A stretch of DNA of 64,000 nucleotides from Physcomitrium patens (taxonomy: Eukaryota > Streptophyta > Bryopsida > Funariales > Funariaceae), in contig NC_037261.1 of assembly GCF_000002425.4 (NCBI RefSeq), forward strand, positions 914,659 to 978,658, in the 5' to 3' direction. Below the pieces are notes generated by a model. The model was given only the letters and a program-made list of their open reading frames with translations. It was not told where the DNA came from and ran no database searches. Numbering within the stretch: position 1 is the first letter of the stretch; the number at the start of each line of letters is the position of its first letter. Shown here in pieces: positions 46,264-59,974 of this stretch. The position numbers and the translations under genes were made by a program.

Positions 46264-49200
46264 ATGGCGGACCTCCCCGGGGCAGGACCAACTGCCTCCT
46301 CCATGGCGGAGGAGGTCGATGGAGGGCAAGAAGAAGAAGCAGAAGCAGCAGAAGAAGAATCAGTAGCAGCAGAAGAAGAATCAGCAGCAGAAGTAGTAGT
46401 GGCAACATCGGGAGGGGCCGAAGAAGAAGCTAGAGAAGCCTCCGTCTCTGTGAACAGCGCCTCAGTGAGCTCGACGACGGGCATCAGTGAATTTGCAGCG
46501 GGCGAGAGCGCTGCTGCTACTGCTCCTACTGGTCCTTTCCAAGCGAAGTTCTCTTCATTTCCTACCTCTTTCGCTCCACCTCCTGCGCCTCGTCCTGTTC
46601 CATCCCTGTTTCCGAGCTTGGGGAATGTGAGTGATCCTTATGGTTATTTTTTGGATTGCAATGGTTTAGGTCACATTATGGGAGTTCGGGTGTATGTGTG
46701 CGTCACGGATGTTCCGTGTGGAAATTTGGAAGCTCGTTTGAACGATTTCGTCGTTGGTGTAGATATTTCAATTTAGACACGATCGACCGAGCCAATCGCA
46801 ACCCTACAATGTGCAATTGAGCGAAAAATTCAAATTTCCGATTCGAATTACCTATCTCCGAGAAGTCGTCTGTGTAATCCGCTTGTGTAATGAAAGACGC
46901 TCATTCGTGAAGGCAAAATCCGAACGTGACATGCAGTTGAAATGTTTTTTGAAATTACACTACTGTGTGATTGAGGCTTTTCATATGTATCTTAAACTCA
47001 ATTCTCGACCATTTCTTAGGTTCCGACTCTAGGTTTAGATAAGGATTCGCAATTTCGACCTAGTCATACAAACTCTTGATGAGCCGTCCAGTCTGTTTAA
47101 GTATCAATATTGTTTGAGAAGAATTTTTTTTATGATGCAAAATTTTACAGTGGCCAGTAATAGCCATAGCCGACTTGGTGACAATTCAAAGAAGTGCGGT
47201 ATCGTTCATGACTTTTGGAATATTGCCATTCAGGTTGGCTCTAAACAGACTCCAGGGGGTGCACCTTCATGGTTATCCAATTCGAGTTTCTCTGAAAATT
47301 TACTACCTCCTCCCCTCAACTCCTTAGCTAGCAAAGGTAACAAACATCCTTATGGGAGGGATATCCTGGACGAAATTGAGGAAAAGGAGGGCAAAGGAGC
47401 AGTGAGGGAAAGATTCAGGGCTGAACTTGGGACCGAGACAGCAAGTTCCACCTCGGACTCAGACCTCAGCAAGGAAGACGAAGGAGAGAAATCTCGACGT
47501 AAGAGACGAAAGGAGAAGCGACGAAAGAGGCGCAAGGAGGAGAGGAAGAAGCGGAAGGAACGGAAACGAACTGGGGATGAGTTGCAGATTGGCACTCTAG
47601 ATCAATCAGTTGACAGAAAAGCTGTCGTGAAAACCTGGGCTGATGGAAAAGTTAGTTTACCGAAAGAGTATTTTGTGGATACTCGGGGAGACCGCGATAA
47701 CTTGGCATTTGGCTCTCTCTACAGGTACGCACTGCCATCTACATCGAGATCAGGGATATAGACGAATAATATACACAAGTCTATTATGTTTCAACCAAAA
47801 ACAATTAGACATAGCGTTAATGAAACTGTGAGCGTATTGAGAGACTTGAAAATCCGATTGTAGAGGGTTCATCATTAAGCATCATCAAAGGGATTGGAAA
47901 TTATCCTGATTGTGTTCGCTGGTTACCAGAATGGATATTGCAAGGTATGTTCGGCAGCAGGTTGATAGAGGTGAAGAGGGCACAAAGAAAAGATACGCCA
48001 CATATTTGGATGTGCCAGAGCCTGACGGTGATGTGCAAGAAAATAAAGCGTATCGCTATTGGTCTGGCGAAGCCATGGCACTGGAGACAAGGCGCGATCT
48101 TCGGCGCATTCGAATACATTCCCTAAGACCTTCCGCAGCTACATTCAACAGTCGCCAGGATCTTGATACATTTATTCCGCTCGAGGAGAAGGATATTAAG
48201 AAGGTATTCGTTTAACTGCGTGAATGAGTGAGACCACTTGAAAGGATGAAATGCTCTGAATAATGTGAATTGCCTCATGTTTTGCTGCTATTTGTGCTCT
48301 GATGGCGATGCGTGCTCGACAAATTTCAGAAAGATGTAGGAGACGAGGATGAGCAAGAAGAGGGAGAAAGCTGGAATGATTATATTATTCGACGAACAAG
48401 GGAGTTTAACTCTTTAACCCGGGAGCGGCCTGATGATGAAAATTCGTGGCTCGAGTTTGCCAAGTTTCAGGTTGCCTGCATTTCCTTTCTATTATGCAAT
48501 ATTCCATCACAGATTGTTTATTACTTAGAAGCTTCAAATATTACTCATGGTATTGAACTAACAAATTTTTTTCGGCTTGGCAGGATGAGTTAGTACATAT
48601 GGCGCAGAGAAAGGGTGTCAAGCAACAAGCTGTGGAAAAGAAGATATCTGTGTTGGAGAAAGCACTAGAGCATCATCCAGACAGTCTGCAATTAACACTG
48701 TTGTATTTAGAGTCCTGCAGGCTTCGTGACACTGTTCCGGAGATGCTTGCTAAGTGGGAGAAGGCGGCAATCTTACTGTCAGGAAGCTACCGATTTTGGA
48801 AGAATTTTTTGCAGTTCGTTTGTTCACAGTTCTCGCTCTTCTCTGTCGCGACTGTACGCTCAGTGTATGTTCAAGCACTTGGTTCTCTGACTGCGACACG
48901 TGATCGACTGGTGAGTGGAGTTGGCGCTTTTCTCTCCTGCATGATGAAAGACCCAAATGAAAGTAACTTTCATGCTCCTTAATCTACGTGAATACCTCAA
49001 GATCATGGTCACAGCAGGCACCTGGTATTTCAAAGGTGTCCATGACTTGGGCATTGTTATCTGCTTTGCCTGCTAAAGATTTTGAAATTGAAAGTGAGTG
49101 CTGTTCTTTGAGCGGACCTTAAATTGGGATGCTGTGAAACGTGCAAGTTGTAAATCAGAAATAATTTAAATAAGTTGTAAATTAGAAAACTGAGGATGTA

Positions 49201-52200
49201 TGCTCATTCATAATTGATGAATTCGCAGAAAAATGGAGATGAGAGGGATACCGTTATTAAAGATGCTGAGCTAGCCATGGTATCCATATTGGCAGACAGA
49301 TGTCGCTTTGAGCTACAGACTGGTCATGCCGAGTTGGGACTCGCCATATTTCAGGCAGCTATGGAGTACTCTTTATTTGTTCCTCTCATTCAGACGACTG
49401 AGAACAATAAGCGGAGGCTCTTTGAGGCATTTTGGGACAGTCAAGCCCCTAGAATAGGGGAAGAGGGTGCATTGGGATGGGCTTTATGGCTGGAAAAGGA
49501 AGAGGAGCAATTTCAAAAAGCTCGAGCACAGGAGGCTGAGCAGGAAGAGCAAGCACCAGGTACTCTAAAACTTCTCAAGCATCACTATCGGTATTGTTGA
49601 GAATTGTTTTAATGGTATGGGAGAAACAACAGCGGAAGGAGGATTTTACCTGTAGGATATCCTGAGTTTATTTGAAAAACTATCATTTATTTACTCAACC
49701 GTCACTATTTAATAAGTTCCTGTTTGCTATCAAAATGTTCTTCATTAGCAAACTGGATTGCTGGGAGTATGTTCACATATAATTGGTTCTTTGTGTAGGA
49801 GGGTGGACAGGATGGTCTGAGCCAGTAATGTCCGGTATTGATGTTAAGATGACGGATAGTGCGGCCAATGCTGGCAAGAATGGAGACACTTCAAGTGAGG
49901 AAAGGGATCAGGACGAGATAGAGGGAGTTGAAAGTGATGAAGACGAAGCTACATTGCTAGCTAAGCTTGGGATAAGTTCCATGGATGCCGGAAAAGAGTT
50001 GGAAGTCACAGATTCTGAGGTCTGGCTACGATGGGCAACGGAGGAGAGAAAGCGAGCCTGTGAGCAGTGGTTACCTATCCACGGTAGGCATTATTCCCCT
50101 GATCAAGTTCAGAGCACAATTTAATCAACTTATCTGCCATATTTGTTAGTGTTAGTTATTGTTATTTGTTATTGGGAGTGCAACATATTGCTTGCGAAAT
50201 TTTCTGTACTATCTCAAGCTTAAGTGGAATTAATGTGCATGATTGCTTACTTGGCAGCACTAATGGAGAGTGATGAGGAGGATGAGCAGCTAGCGAGGGT
50301 GATAATGTTTGAAGATGTCAGAGACACTCTTGTTTCTATCTCTTCTGTACAGGCATGGTGCCGCTTGATTGGGCATTTTCTGGAGTTTTGTAACATACCT
50401 CTTACCAATTGGTGAGTTTCTTTTTCTTCTGACTTTTGTTACTTAGCCAGTTTCCGTGATTTCTACGTGTTTATTTTGATTTCGACCAGCTTGGGGCTGT
50501 CTTGACTGCTTGTCTAAGTATTACATATAGCTTTTGACACTGAGAGCGAGGATGCTTTGGAGGTAGTCATTACCCTAGGTGGTCTCTTTCGTAAGCTGAG
50601 AACCTGTAACGGTAGTCTGATTATTCTACTTCAAGGAAAAGAGTTTCTCAAACAAGTTTGAGTTAAACATTTCGCTTGTGGTAGAAAGAAGAATGGGGGT
50701 AATTGAGGATTCGACAAGATTGAGTTAAAGTGCTCGAGTAATATGCCTTATGGGATTTATGGATCAAATAATGTGCTTTTTTGTTGCTCTGTAGGTGTTC
50801 TAGTAATGACTTCAGCTTACAACAAGGCATTGAAGGACTGGAGTCTTTGACATGTCCTTTAAGCAGATTGCGAGGAATCAGATCCGTTGGTAGTAATGTA
50901 TCGCAATATGTAGTTGGAAACAGAGAAAGTCAGGAAGTGAGACGAGGGGAAACGATTTTAAAAACTTTGGTTGGAGAACCAGAGTGGTTTCTAGAGAGCT
51001 TTGATCGAACTCAATTCGTCTGCAACGCATTACTGCTTCTTCAGTCAAGCTTTTCCAATTCTCTAGAAAGGAGGCACTGGGACCTTACCGAAACGCTGCT
51101 AGTTGTCCAGTGTTTAGCATCGGACAATGGGGTGAAAACTTCTCGTAATATAGCGAAGAGGCTTCTGAAGATCCATCGTCAGGTATTCTTCTTACAAGTA
51201 TCCAGTTGGCATTTTTAACAAACTAACTGATAATGAGGTAGTTCAGGCTATCAGAATACCCTGAGTTGAATCTTATGGATTGTCTACAGGATATTTCGTT
51301 ATGGACTTCGTATGCTTTGGTAGAAGGGGCCTCGGGTCACATGGACACTGCAAGAAAAGTCCTTGATACAACTCTTGCCTCCCTTCCAGCTCTACAAAAT
51401 GTATGGTACCATGCCATCTCCCCCTATCTTGAAATTATTAATTATTTATATACATTTAATTACTTATTAAGGAGGTTGTAATTTCTTCCTCACATACGTA
51501 AGTTTGTTTTATTCACAAGATTGAGATTGGTGGAAAATGAGTGGATTTGGTATCTGGTCTCCAACAAAAATATATTTCACCTACATGCACATGTCTAGGA
51601 TAGACGAGGATACCAATTCTGATAAACATCCAAGGAAGTCTTCATTAGAATTAACAGAAGTGGATTCACTTTTAGCTCGAACTAGTTGAAGTATTTATGA
51701 AGGTGTAGAGGAAAATGAAATCCTCACACAATTTCGAACTATGCAGGAGATACAAGAGGACGCTCCCTTCCTATTTTTGGCATGCGCAGACATGGAAGTG
51801 ACTCATGGATCCAAGACTCGTGCTTTGTATGTTTTGTGCCACTTTGGATCCGGAATACCGTACACTCCTTCAGCTAATTTAGAAGATCCAATCTCACCTA
51901 CCTTAATTTTGAAGGCAAAATTAGGATTTCAACAGCATCTTCAAAATGTACGTAGGGGACGAACGTATGTACGGGACACAGCTTCTTTCGGTTCGAAGCC
52001 CGTTTTTGGAGGAGCCCTTGATGAGCGAGGGGTGGCTGTGATTGCTTGTTGTGCCCTGTTCGAGGAATTAAGCTCGGGCTGGGAAGCTGCAGTCTCTATA
52101 TTTGAGGAGAGCCTTGCTTTTACTCTTCCAGGTATCCTCTCGATGTGCCTTCGGTTTTTGGTTGTAATTTTCTCCAGAAGCACAGAATTATGTGGATATT

Positions 52201-53464
52201 CCGTAGACTACACTGAATGCTAATCAACTTTTGCAAGGTAGTCATGTTTCCGTGATAGTCGATCGCATGTATTTATCTAGGCATTTAAATGTAATAGTTT
52301 TCCTCTGCTGACGCATTAAAAAATATGAAAATTTGTTCACGTTGTTCCGCCCAACAATCAGCTCTTGGATACAAGCGTCAGCTGTGTCAATAATTGTTCC
52401 AGATTCCTTCGGATTAGTTTCGTATTTATGCACAGTTCCTGCCTCCCAGACCTAGGTTGAACACGTTTTAGCCGATCCATGCAGGTAAATGGAAAGAGAG
52501 CAAAGAGTGTGAATCATTGATGGAACGTTACGTCGGCTTACTACGAAGGAGCATGCCTACTGCAAAGCCTGCTCAGGTTCGACGCTGTGCAATGAGGGGG
52601 TTGTCGGAATATCCACATAATTCTGTGCTTCTGGAGATGCTTGTCCAGTCGTCGCCATCAACATACAACCTGCGCCGCTATTTTGACGATTATACGAGAC
52701 GGTATGGTCAACGAAGTTGGTTTGTTAGAAAAGATTTTGCCTACATCTGCAAGCTTTTAATTTCACTCACGATTCCGACATTTTGTTATACCAGTTCACG
52801 TTTCTAACATGTTTATGCCGTCTCCTGCAGGAATCCATCAACATTGCTGTGGTCATTTGCCCTCGCTACAGAGCTCGAAAATATTGAGGGGAATGCAGCT
52901 CGTATTCGAAGCTTGTTTGAGCGAGCCCTAGAAACAAAGGCTACACAAACTTCTGTTGTACTGTGGCGCGCATACCTTGCTTATGAATGTAAAATCAATC
53001 GAAATATCGAGAGCGCACGTCGCATTTATTTCCGAGCTATACATGCTTGTCCGTGGTATGCCCTTTTATTCAATTTTTGAGATGCCGTTTTGGGATGATT
53101 TTAATATGTTATTAGAAAGTGTTGTATACATACCTGTTGGACAAGTCTGTTGTACAAATAATAGAAAATATGGTGAATGGAAGGTGTTGCATGTTAGTAT
53201 CGCAGTATCCTTCAACAACGAAGGACACTTGATTCTTTGTTGGTTACGCAGTACCAATCTATTATACTCTTCTGTTCTAAATGCGAAGGCTGAATGGTTC
53301 ATTGCAGGTCCAAGAAACTATGGCTGGACGGGTTTACAATGCTAAGTGATGTTTTGACAACGAAACAGCTTGCTGAATTCCAAGAGATAATGAAGGAGAA
53401 AGAGTTGAGAATTCGCACTGATGTTTTTGAGATCCTACTTGAAGATGCTGAAGACGATTCTTGA
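46264..53464 (+). CDS. NRDE2: NRDE2, nuclear exosome / RNA surveillance regulator
   Basis: Fourteen exons are read: 46264-46626, 47234-47724, 47930-48203, 48330-48470, 48584-48910, 49229-49559, 49799-50083, 50258-50411, 50795-51182, 51290-51400, 51747-52131, 52485-52701, 52831-53055 and 53308-53464. All junctions are GT-AG, every phase matches, and the product is 1282 residues, near the roughly 1150 of human and Arabidopsis NRDE2. It opens with an acidic Glu/Ala-rich segment, then a Lys/Arg-rich nuclear signal in exon 2, DTRGDRDNLAFGSLYRMDIA, the ESWNDYIIRRTREFN block in exon 4, FEAFWDSQAPR and GGWTGWSEPV. Helical HAT/TPR-like repeats run to RRIYFRAIHACPWSKKLWLDG at the end. NRDE2 binds the helicase MTR4 and restrains nuclear exosome activity; in worms it acts in nuclear RNAi. 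The start was chosen for its good context (GCTATGG); an in-frame ATG exists at 46180. A small extra exon between 48910 and 49229 cannot be excluded. Confidence 0.93.
46320..46410 (+). repeat. GAA/GCA trinucleotide repeat in NRDE2 exon 1
   Basis: Imperfect AGAAGAAGCAGAAGC-type trinucleotides encode a Glu/Ala stretch (EEEAEAAEEESVAAEEES). Length variation between individuals is likely. Confidence 0.75.
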
Positions 53465-53990
53465 GGCGGTGCATCACAGATGCTTTTTCATTCAATTTTG
53501 ACTTTTTTTTTCGGAGACTGCTGAGTTTCAAATTATTTGTGGATAGAAAGATTTTATTTAAAACTAGACTTCGTACAGTACACAATTTGGTTAGGCTTTG
53601 ATTCTAAGTTCGTCTTGGACATGGATCGACTTACATGCCTCATACCTGTTAATATTAAGATGATTTAACAGCTAATTTACTGACTCTATTGCTGTCCATG
53701 CTTATGGTGTAATTTTGAAGTTCTCATAAAGTTTTCTATTTGCATGAGGAAAGTGTCATTATCGGGCCACTTTATATTAGGGTTTTTCTGTAAAAAGCTC
53801 TAGTTTTCCTAGAATTTCAGAAGATGCCCTAAAGTAAGGTCTCCTTTTGGATGTGCAGTCACACCAATTACATAGAGAGGTATGCATGTCAATTTCACAA
53901 TGGTGGAGTTGTAGACTCCTTGGAAATCCTTTGTGAAATACCAAGGTATGGATAGAGTACAATGCCCTTCTTGATGCCTCAAAGAAATAG
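53465..53990 (+). other. NRDE2 3' untranslated region and flank
   Basis: Non-coding sequence after the NRDE2 stop. The transcript end cannot be fixed; no clear AATAAA is present close to the stop. Confidence 0.4.
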
Positions 53991-53999
53991 TTATTCAAA

Positions 54000-55736
54000 C
54001 AAGTGAATTTCAACAATACTTGTGCATCTCATTTTGATAGAAAGAATGCACTCACATTTACAATCAACCAAAAAAAATTGTGGATATGATAATTGGTGAC
54101 AGGTTATTCAATGCTAATGACAAGGAATTTGCATTGACATGTGAATGGGCACTCTTGATTTTTAAGCTGCTTGAAGATGCAAATGTTAACCAAGTAGAGC
54201 TTGGTTGAAAAAAAGACTTGAACCAAGAAGCGTACAAGGTGGAGATTAAATCTTCTTGTTTGTTTTGTCTCGTGATCAGCTTCATCTTATGTGGAGCTTT
54301 CTTTCAAATGGTGGCACATCTCGTGGGATAATCTAAAACCATGTTATACATAAGTTGCTTCAATGTGTACAATGAAGATTGCATTGCTTCATTTGTGAGA
54401 GTGGTTTGTACTATGAGCCTATAGAAAATCACAAAGCTACTTCACATCTAATGGGTGTTTCTTATTGCTCTTGATGTTAGCTCAAATTAAGGCACCTCAT
54501 ACCTTGACTTTTGAATTCAATTTGAGCATCAAACTAAGGTGTACAACCTCTACCTTCTTACCATTCTTTTCTTTGATTGCAAGACAATCAAAGTGCTATT
54601 TGCTACAAGTTCAAAACTTATGGATGTTTTTTTCTCCAAAATAGAGGACACCACTTATTGGAATTAATACAGATGGCGAACAAATGATGGTAGGGCGATT
54701 TTCTAGTGTTGCAACAAGGATGATTGAGGCAAGTGTTGATGGAGTTATTTGGGTGTGTTGTGTTCTATATCAATTTGACTTGGTGGTCCAAGCCGAGTAT
54801 GTTAAGTTGCATGACGACTAATTCATCAACATCTTTATGGACCTTGTATCTTACCTTCATCAGTAGTTTAATTTCATTGCGAGGATAGATTGTACATGCC
54901 TGAAATTTGTGGACATGCAATGGTCATCCATAAAAAAATTATCCAATTTTTTGCAACAAGGAAGCAGGATGGTTGTCTATAAAAAAATTGTTTGACTTAT
55001 TGTGGCAAGGGAGCGAGGTTGTCGTCTATGAAGAAATTTTCCAAATTTTTACCGCAATGGTGTATATTGATTTGCATGTATCTTGGCCAAAAGAAGCCCA
55101 TATGTATTCCCTCTACTTAATAGGTGGTATTGCTTACATTCAACAATGTTGAGAAAATGATATCCACCATTGTGACATGCTTACAAGGACTCAGCACCTT
55201 CTTGAATGATTTGAAAGTCTAGCTCAAAGGCTTCATTTAGTCGCTTGTGTCATTATACAAAGTACAAGGTCTGTACAATATTGACTTTGGCTATGACTAA
55301 TGGTGCTTCAAACTTGGTCATCTATAAATCTTGTTGTATAGCTCTCACAAATGCAAAGGTCTTTATTCAAGACCAAGGCAGCTTAATAATGAGCACATTA
55401 GCTATGCTACTTGCAAGTGAGGCAATGGCTATGGTTTGTTTATTGGCAACCTTGTTTGCTAGTCTCATTGACAATATATCTATAATTATTGCCCAATGCG
55501 ATTGTATCAACAATGTCTACAATGGCAATATTTCCAAAGTCTTATCCTACAATTTGTATGGGCTACGGATGTCTTTATTGTGCATTTCTATTTGTTGGCT
55601 TAAGATGTGGTTAAAATTGGTTGGGTGGGACATTCAATCAATTGAAGATATTGAGAACCACCACCAAGCCATAGTATGTGCCTACCACAATGAGACTACC
55701 TTCAAGAATGCCGTTGACAAGTGCAATGATTTGTAA
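54000..55736 (+). pseudogene. Decayed hAT-like (RNase H fold) transposase relic
   Basis: The plus strand in shifting frames reads a segment with LDVSSNQGTSYLDF-like text near 54470. It is followed at about 54660 by GINTDGEQMMVGRFSSVATR, then VCCVLYQFDLVVQAEYVKLH and EEIFQIFTAMVYIDLHVSW. This order (a G-x-x-T-D-G-x-x-x-M block, then a C-x-x-H/Y-Q-x-D-L-V-x-Q block) is what I know from hAT-like transposases with an RNase H fold. Stops and frameshifts break it. A 163-codon open frame at 55245-55736 is out of frame with the homology and is probably chance. Ends and terminal repeats were not found. Confidence 0.42.
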
Positions 55737-57707
55737 ATGGATTTTTATGTCAGATGGGCTCATTATGATGACTAGTTTCAATGACTTCAAAGGTTTTGTG
55801 AAAGATTAGCCTCCATGTTTTTTAATACCAACATTATCGAATCCGACTTCTCTATGATTAGGTAAAAGAAGGACAAGTATTGGCAATGCCTTATTGACTT
55901 CTTACTTGAGAGTATTTTGTACTGGAAGCAATTTGATAAAGTCTAACAAATTTGACAATGATGGATGTTTTTGGATGGCTTTGTAGAAAACTTTTATCCA
56001 TCCTTAATTTATCTAAAATGAAAGATTTTTATGATCCTATAATAAGCTAAATTAGGTATTTCAAGGTTTTTCCTAATTTAAAGTGGCTTGGTTATTATAT
56101 TAAATTAACTTATTTTAAAAATAATTACATCAAATAGTAATACTTAGAACTTTGATATGCAACCATATTTATTTATTCATTTACTTATTTAAACTATGTT
56201 ATTATTTATTTTGTTTCAATTACATGTGATTCATAACATTATTATACTATCTTATGTGGATTATTAATCAATTTAAGCCAATTTATACTACCATGTGGTG
56301 ATAATTGTTTTTGTTATATTAAATTAAAGATTGAGACTCAAAATAGATTGTATGTCAATCTTCCTAACATGAAGCATCATATCTTGAATATTATTGTATG
56401 CATTAAAAGAGTAAGTAATAGAACATATAATGCAATTTTATCATGCTATTGATTATTTGAAATAAAATTTGTGATATCCATTGTATAATAAGATTTTATG
56501 TGATTGACAAGGTATAGAAAAAACATTCAAATAAATACTTGGAAATAATAATTTAATATAAATAAATAAATTATATTAGTGAAGTTTTAAGGTTTCAATT
56601 GTTATTTTTATATTCATAATCATTTCTCCTTTGTAAATATAATTCAAAAGAATGCTGAATTTTGATAAATGTGATTTCAAGAGTGTCTAAAGTTTGAATT
56701 AATGAATAGGAATATTAGTTTGTAGGTGTTTTTGCTCACATGCATACTAGTAGTGATCACATAACAAATAAAATAAATCATAAAATTTGTTATAAATGAC
56801 AAACGATTATTCATAACATTTAGTGTGGCTGGATCATAACATGATATACTGTTGTTTAAGATTATGAGTAGAATCTTCTATGTAGCTAAAAAACAAATTA
56901 ATGAATAATATTACAAGATTTCTGTTTTATAATGCATAAAATGACAAAAAAATGATATTTAAGTGGATGCACACTAAATTTCCATGTGAATGAGAGATAT
57001 AAAAGCACTGATACATAAGCACTGTTAATATTTCTGCGTCAGGTAAGGTTGTGAAAAGCATGCATACAAGCAGACAGGAAACATCATGAGGTGTGATTAT
57101 GTGTTTTCAAAACCAAAGCAAGAAAAGAGTCACTTTTCAATGATACATGCATTCATCATCGACTAAATGAGCACCGACAACAGTACCGACAAAGCGCGAA
57201 GATGCGTTTTCAGTTATGAAGATGGAGGTTCAATGCCTCTTCAAACACATAGAACATGAAGGTTTACTGAGTTACATGAGATTCGACGAGACCTTGACTT
57301 GAGAACTCGCGAACCTGAACAACCACACTCTGCAAGAGAAAGAACTCGCATCGCATCGCATGAAGTTTTTTTTGCCTTTTTTTTTTCAATTTTTCTTCCT
57401 ATCTAATCCGAGAAATTCACTCTTCTAAGTTGACGTTGTCTCGCTTTTATTACATTTCACTCGAGTCTCGAATCCCCGAACTCTTCTAGCCTACCGACAA
57501 ATTACAAATTTCTCGCTGTCGAGACGGCTGCGTTTCGAAGCAGCAGCATTATCTAAACTGGAAAGTCTCTCATGAGATGATGAATATCAACGGCCTCGCA
57601 ATCAAAAACGCCAGAAGGCTGGCGTCCACAGCATCTGTGAATGGACCACCGGATTTGATAGCTGATGAGGTCGATCGATTGTTCGTGGCACTAAACCTGA
57701 TCGAAGC
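55737..57707. other. AT-rich spacer and polyphenol oxidase 3' flank
   Basis: 55.8-57.0 kb is AT-rich with no supported gene. From about 57.1 kb the composition rises and probably includes the 3' untranslated region of the minus-strand polyphenol oxidase gene. Confidence 0.45.
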
Positions 57708-59505
57708 TTACATAGTAACCTCCGGGCTGAGGTCGTAGATGATCCGTGCCTTCTGGAAGCTGAGCATTTGGGGCTTGCCAGTCTGCACAATTGTGAACAC
57801 CACGTGGTTGACGTAGTCTAGGCCGAGAGCCTTGAGCTTCGGTCCCACGGCTGCTCTCCACACTCGGCCAGGATTGTACAGAGCCTGGCCAATGTGGGGG
57901 ATGAAGTTAAATGTGCCTAGAAACTCAGGGCACACGGGACCGTCCGTGATGACGGCCTGTGGGAAGAAGACGTAGGCCTTAACGTGAACCTGATCGGTGA
58001 TGTTCGGGATGAACAGGCCCGAAATTTCCAACACCTCCGTGCCCTCGCTGCGGCGCTTCGGACGCTTCAGGCGGAATGTGATGGGAGTGACAAACAGGGT
58101 CTCGTTGCCTTTGCTTACCCTTGTATCCTCAATCAGACTCTTGACTTGAGATTTTGTCAAGGGGTTGCAGTGGGGGACGGTGTGCTCCTTCCCGGCCTCC
58201 AGTCCGTTCGTGATCCATGGAGTTGGCATCTCCGCATATTTGTACCTATAAATAGAGAGAAAGCCATCATCAATTGGTGAATTCAGACAACCGCTTCACA
58301 TCATAAGATTATGTGTGGTCATCTGAATGTAAATTTAGGATCTAATTTCGAGGAGTAACACCAGGCCCACATGTATGTACGTACCTGAGTTTTCTTGAGT
58401 CAAGGACTTGCGAGACCTTCATTTTGACGAGGTTCGCGTCCTCGTCATAGAACGTGAACTCTGAGTTCAGAAAGTCTGGGTCGGTGGGGTGGGTGCGCTG
58501 GCCGCCTGGGATTTTCGTTAGCCAGAGCTCCCAAAGTCGGTCGGTATTCGTGTGATGCGCATAAAATACAGGGTCGAAAGCAGAACGGCCGAAGTTCCCC
58601 ATATCATCTCCGGGCCTGCGTCCGGGCAGAGGATCGACGCTGCCCACCCACGCGTGGATGGTACCATGAGGTTGATCCTCAAAGACTCCTGAACCTGCAC
58701 CGCCGAAATCTCCCTTTCTGTAAGGCAATCCGTAGAAAAGAGAGGGAGTTCCACCGCCCAGGACGATCTGGGAGTAAGTTAGACGAGTGTTCTGCACTCG
58801 GAGAAAGTCCGATGTCTTGTTGGTACAACCGGTCCTAGTGTCCATATCAACGACAAACGGCGGCACCGAGCAGTTGTTACGGTTCACATCGTAAAGCGGG
58901 GACTTGGGGTTGGCGTAAATCTCCGGGATGGTGTTGCCAAAGGGAGGCTCCGGGGATTGGTTGTCCCAATTCCAGTAGGGAAGCGCAAATGTCTCATCGT
59001 CCAGTATTTTTGCCAGGATGCGCTCATGCCAGTAGATGAACATACGGTGCCATGGGAGGAAGAACCAGCCGTTATGAACCTCCAACGGATATTTATGACC
59101 TGGGAAGTAGAGACCGTTGTCGCAGTACAAGCAATGAAGGTTCATCTGATTCTTTAGGGAACGAGGGTCTGAGTCTGGGAGCTCCCTGAGTATCTTGTAC
59201 GCCTTCTCAAGCTTCTTGACATAGGCTTTGTCGAGATGTTGTGCTGGTTTGCGGATCCTCGTGGGTTGGTCCTTAGGGAACTCGAATGATCGAATTCCGG
59301 GTTTTCCCGTATATGGCCTTGGCATGCAGCATCGCTCAATAGTGTTGCAATCCTCGGGGAGATTGGCAGCAGGAAGGGCCCTGCTTTTTCCAGTTGTTGC
59401 CTCGACCAGAGTGAAGCTCACCGACAGAACAAGTACTAGAGCAGCGCACTTCATAGCTGAGAACGACGGTTCGGAGTGTCGTTGGCTGCGCCTGCATTGA
59501 TCCAT
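57708..59505 (-). CDS. PPO: Polyphenol oxidase (tyrosinase/catechol oxidase), secreted
   Basis: Two exons, 59505-58385 and 58245-57708, join through a phase 2 GT-AG intron (CTCAG/GTACGT ... TTATAG/G). The enzyme oxidises phenols to o-quinones at a type 3 dicopper centre. Numbering from Met at 59454: CuA ligands are H107 (LHCLYC), H127 (EVHNGWFF) and H136 (PWHRMF), with C111 placed for the usual Cys-His thioether. CuB ligands are H263 and H267 (PHGTIHAWVG) plus H300/H301 (FYAHHTNTDRLW). The C-terminal DWL/KFDV-type region follows (LDSRKLRY, then EVLEISGLF to the end). The N-terminus MKCAALVLVLSVSFTLVEA is a secretory signal, not a chloroplast transit peptide, as known for moss enzymes. Length is 535 residues from 59454-59452 or 552 from the upstream ATG at 59505. 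All catalytic residues are present. Confidence 0.93.
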
Positions 59506-59966
59506 GGCATCTATTGATCTGTTTTCCTGGTTCCGCCCGCTACACTGCAATTAACTCCATTGAAAGCCGTGGGGTATATTAGATTGGTGTCGACCGAGTT
59601 AACTTCAGATGTTTGCAAACCTAGTCCTCAACATGGACCTAGATGGTGGACAACAGGAATTTTCTGAGGTGCATGACATGAATTTGTAAAAGTGCTTACT
59701 TATGAGTGTGCATGTCTATCTAGTCGTGCAGAAATCAATTAAGATATCATAGAGGTCAACACTTACATGTATACGGACGTAGGTGTGTTCCTATGCCGCT
59801 CAACAATTGCATCAGACAACGGCAATCGAAGCACTCAAATCGTTCTCAAGTTCGTCCCAATAGGGAAGCCTAGAAAAGCTCCGCTTCACATCTCCAGTAA
59901 AGCATCTGCGGAACTGACACCTCACCGATGGAGCTATAATTTGAGAATACCAGTGCGCCCTGCTGG

Positions 59967-59974
59967 TATATATA
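59967..59974 (-). promoter_or_regulatory. Candidate TATA box of polyphenol oxidase
   Basis: TATATATA within GGTGTATATATACCAGC on the minus strand lies about 460 nt upstream of the first ATG, implying a leader of about 430 nt. A nearer GGTATATTAG near 59572 is weaker. Confidence 0.35.

Noticed and set aside
55245-55736. 163-codon plus-strand open frame as a gene
   Set aside because: It is out of frame with the transposase-like homology of the same DNA and has no recognisable domain.
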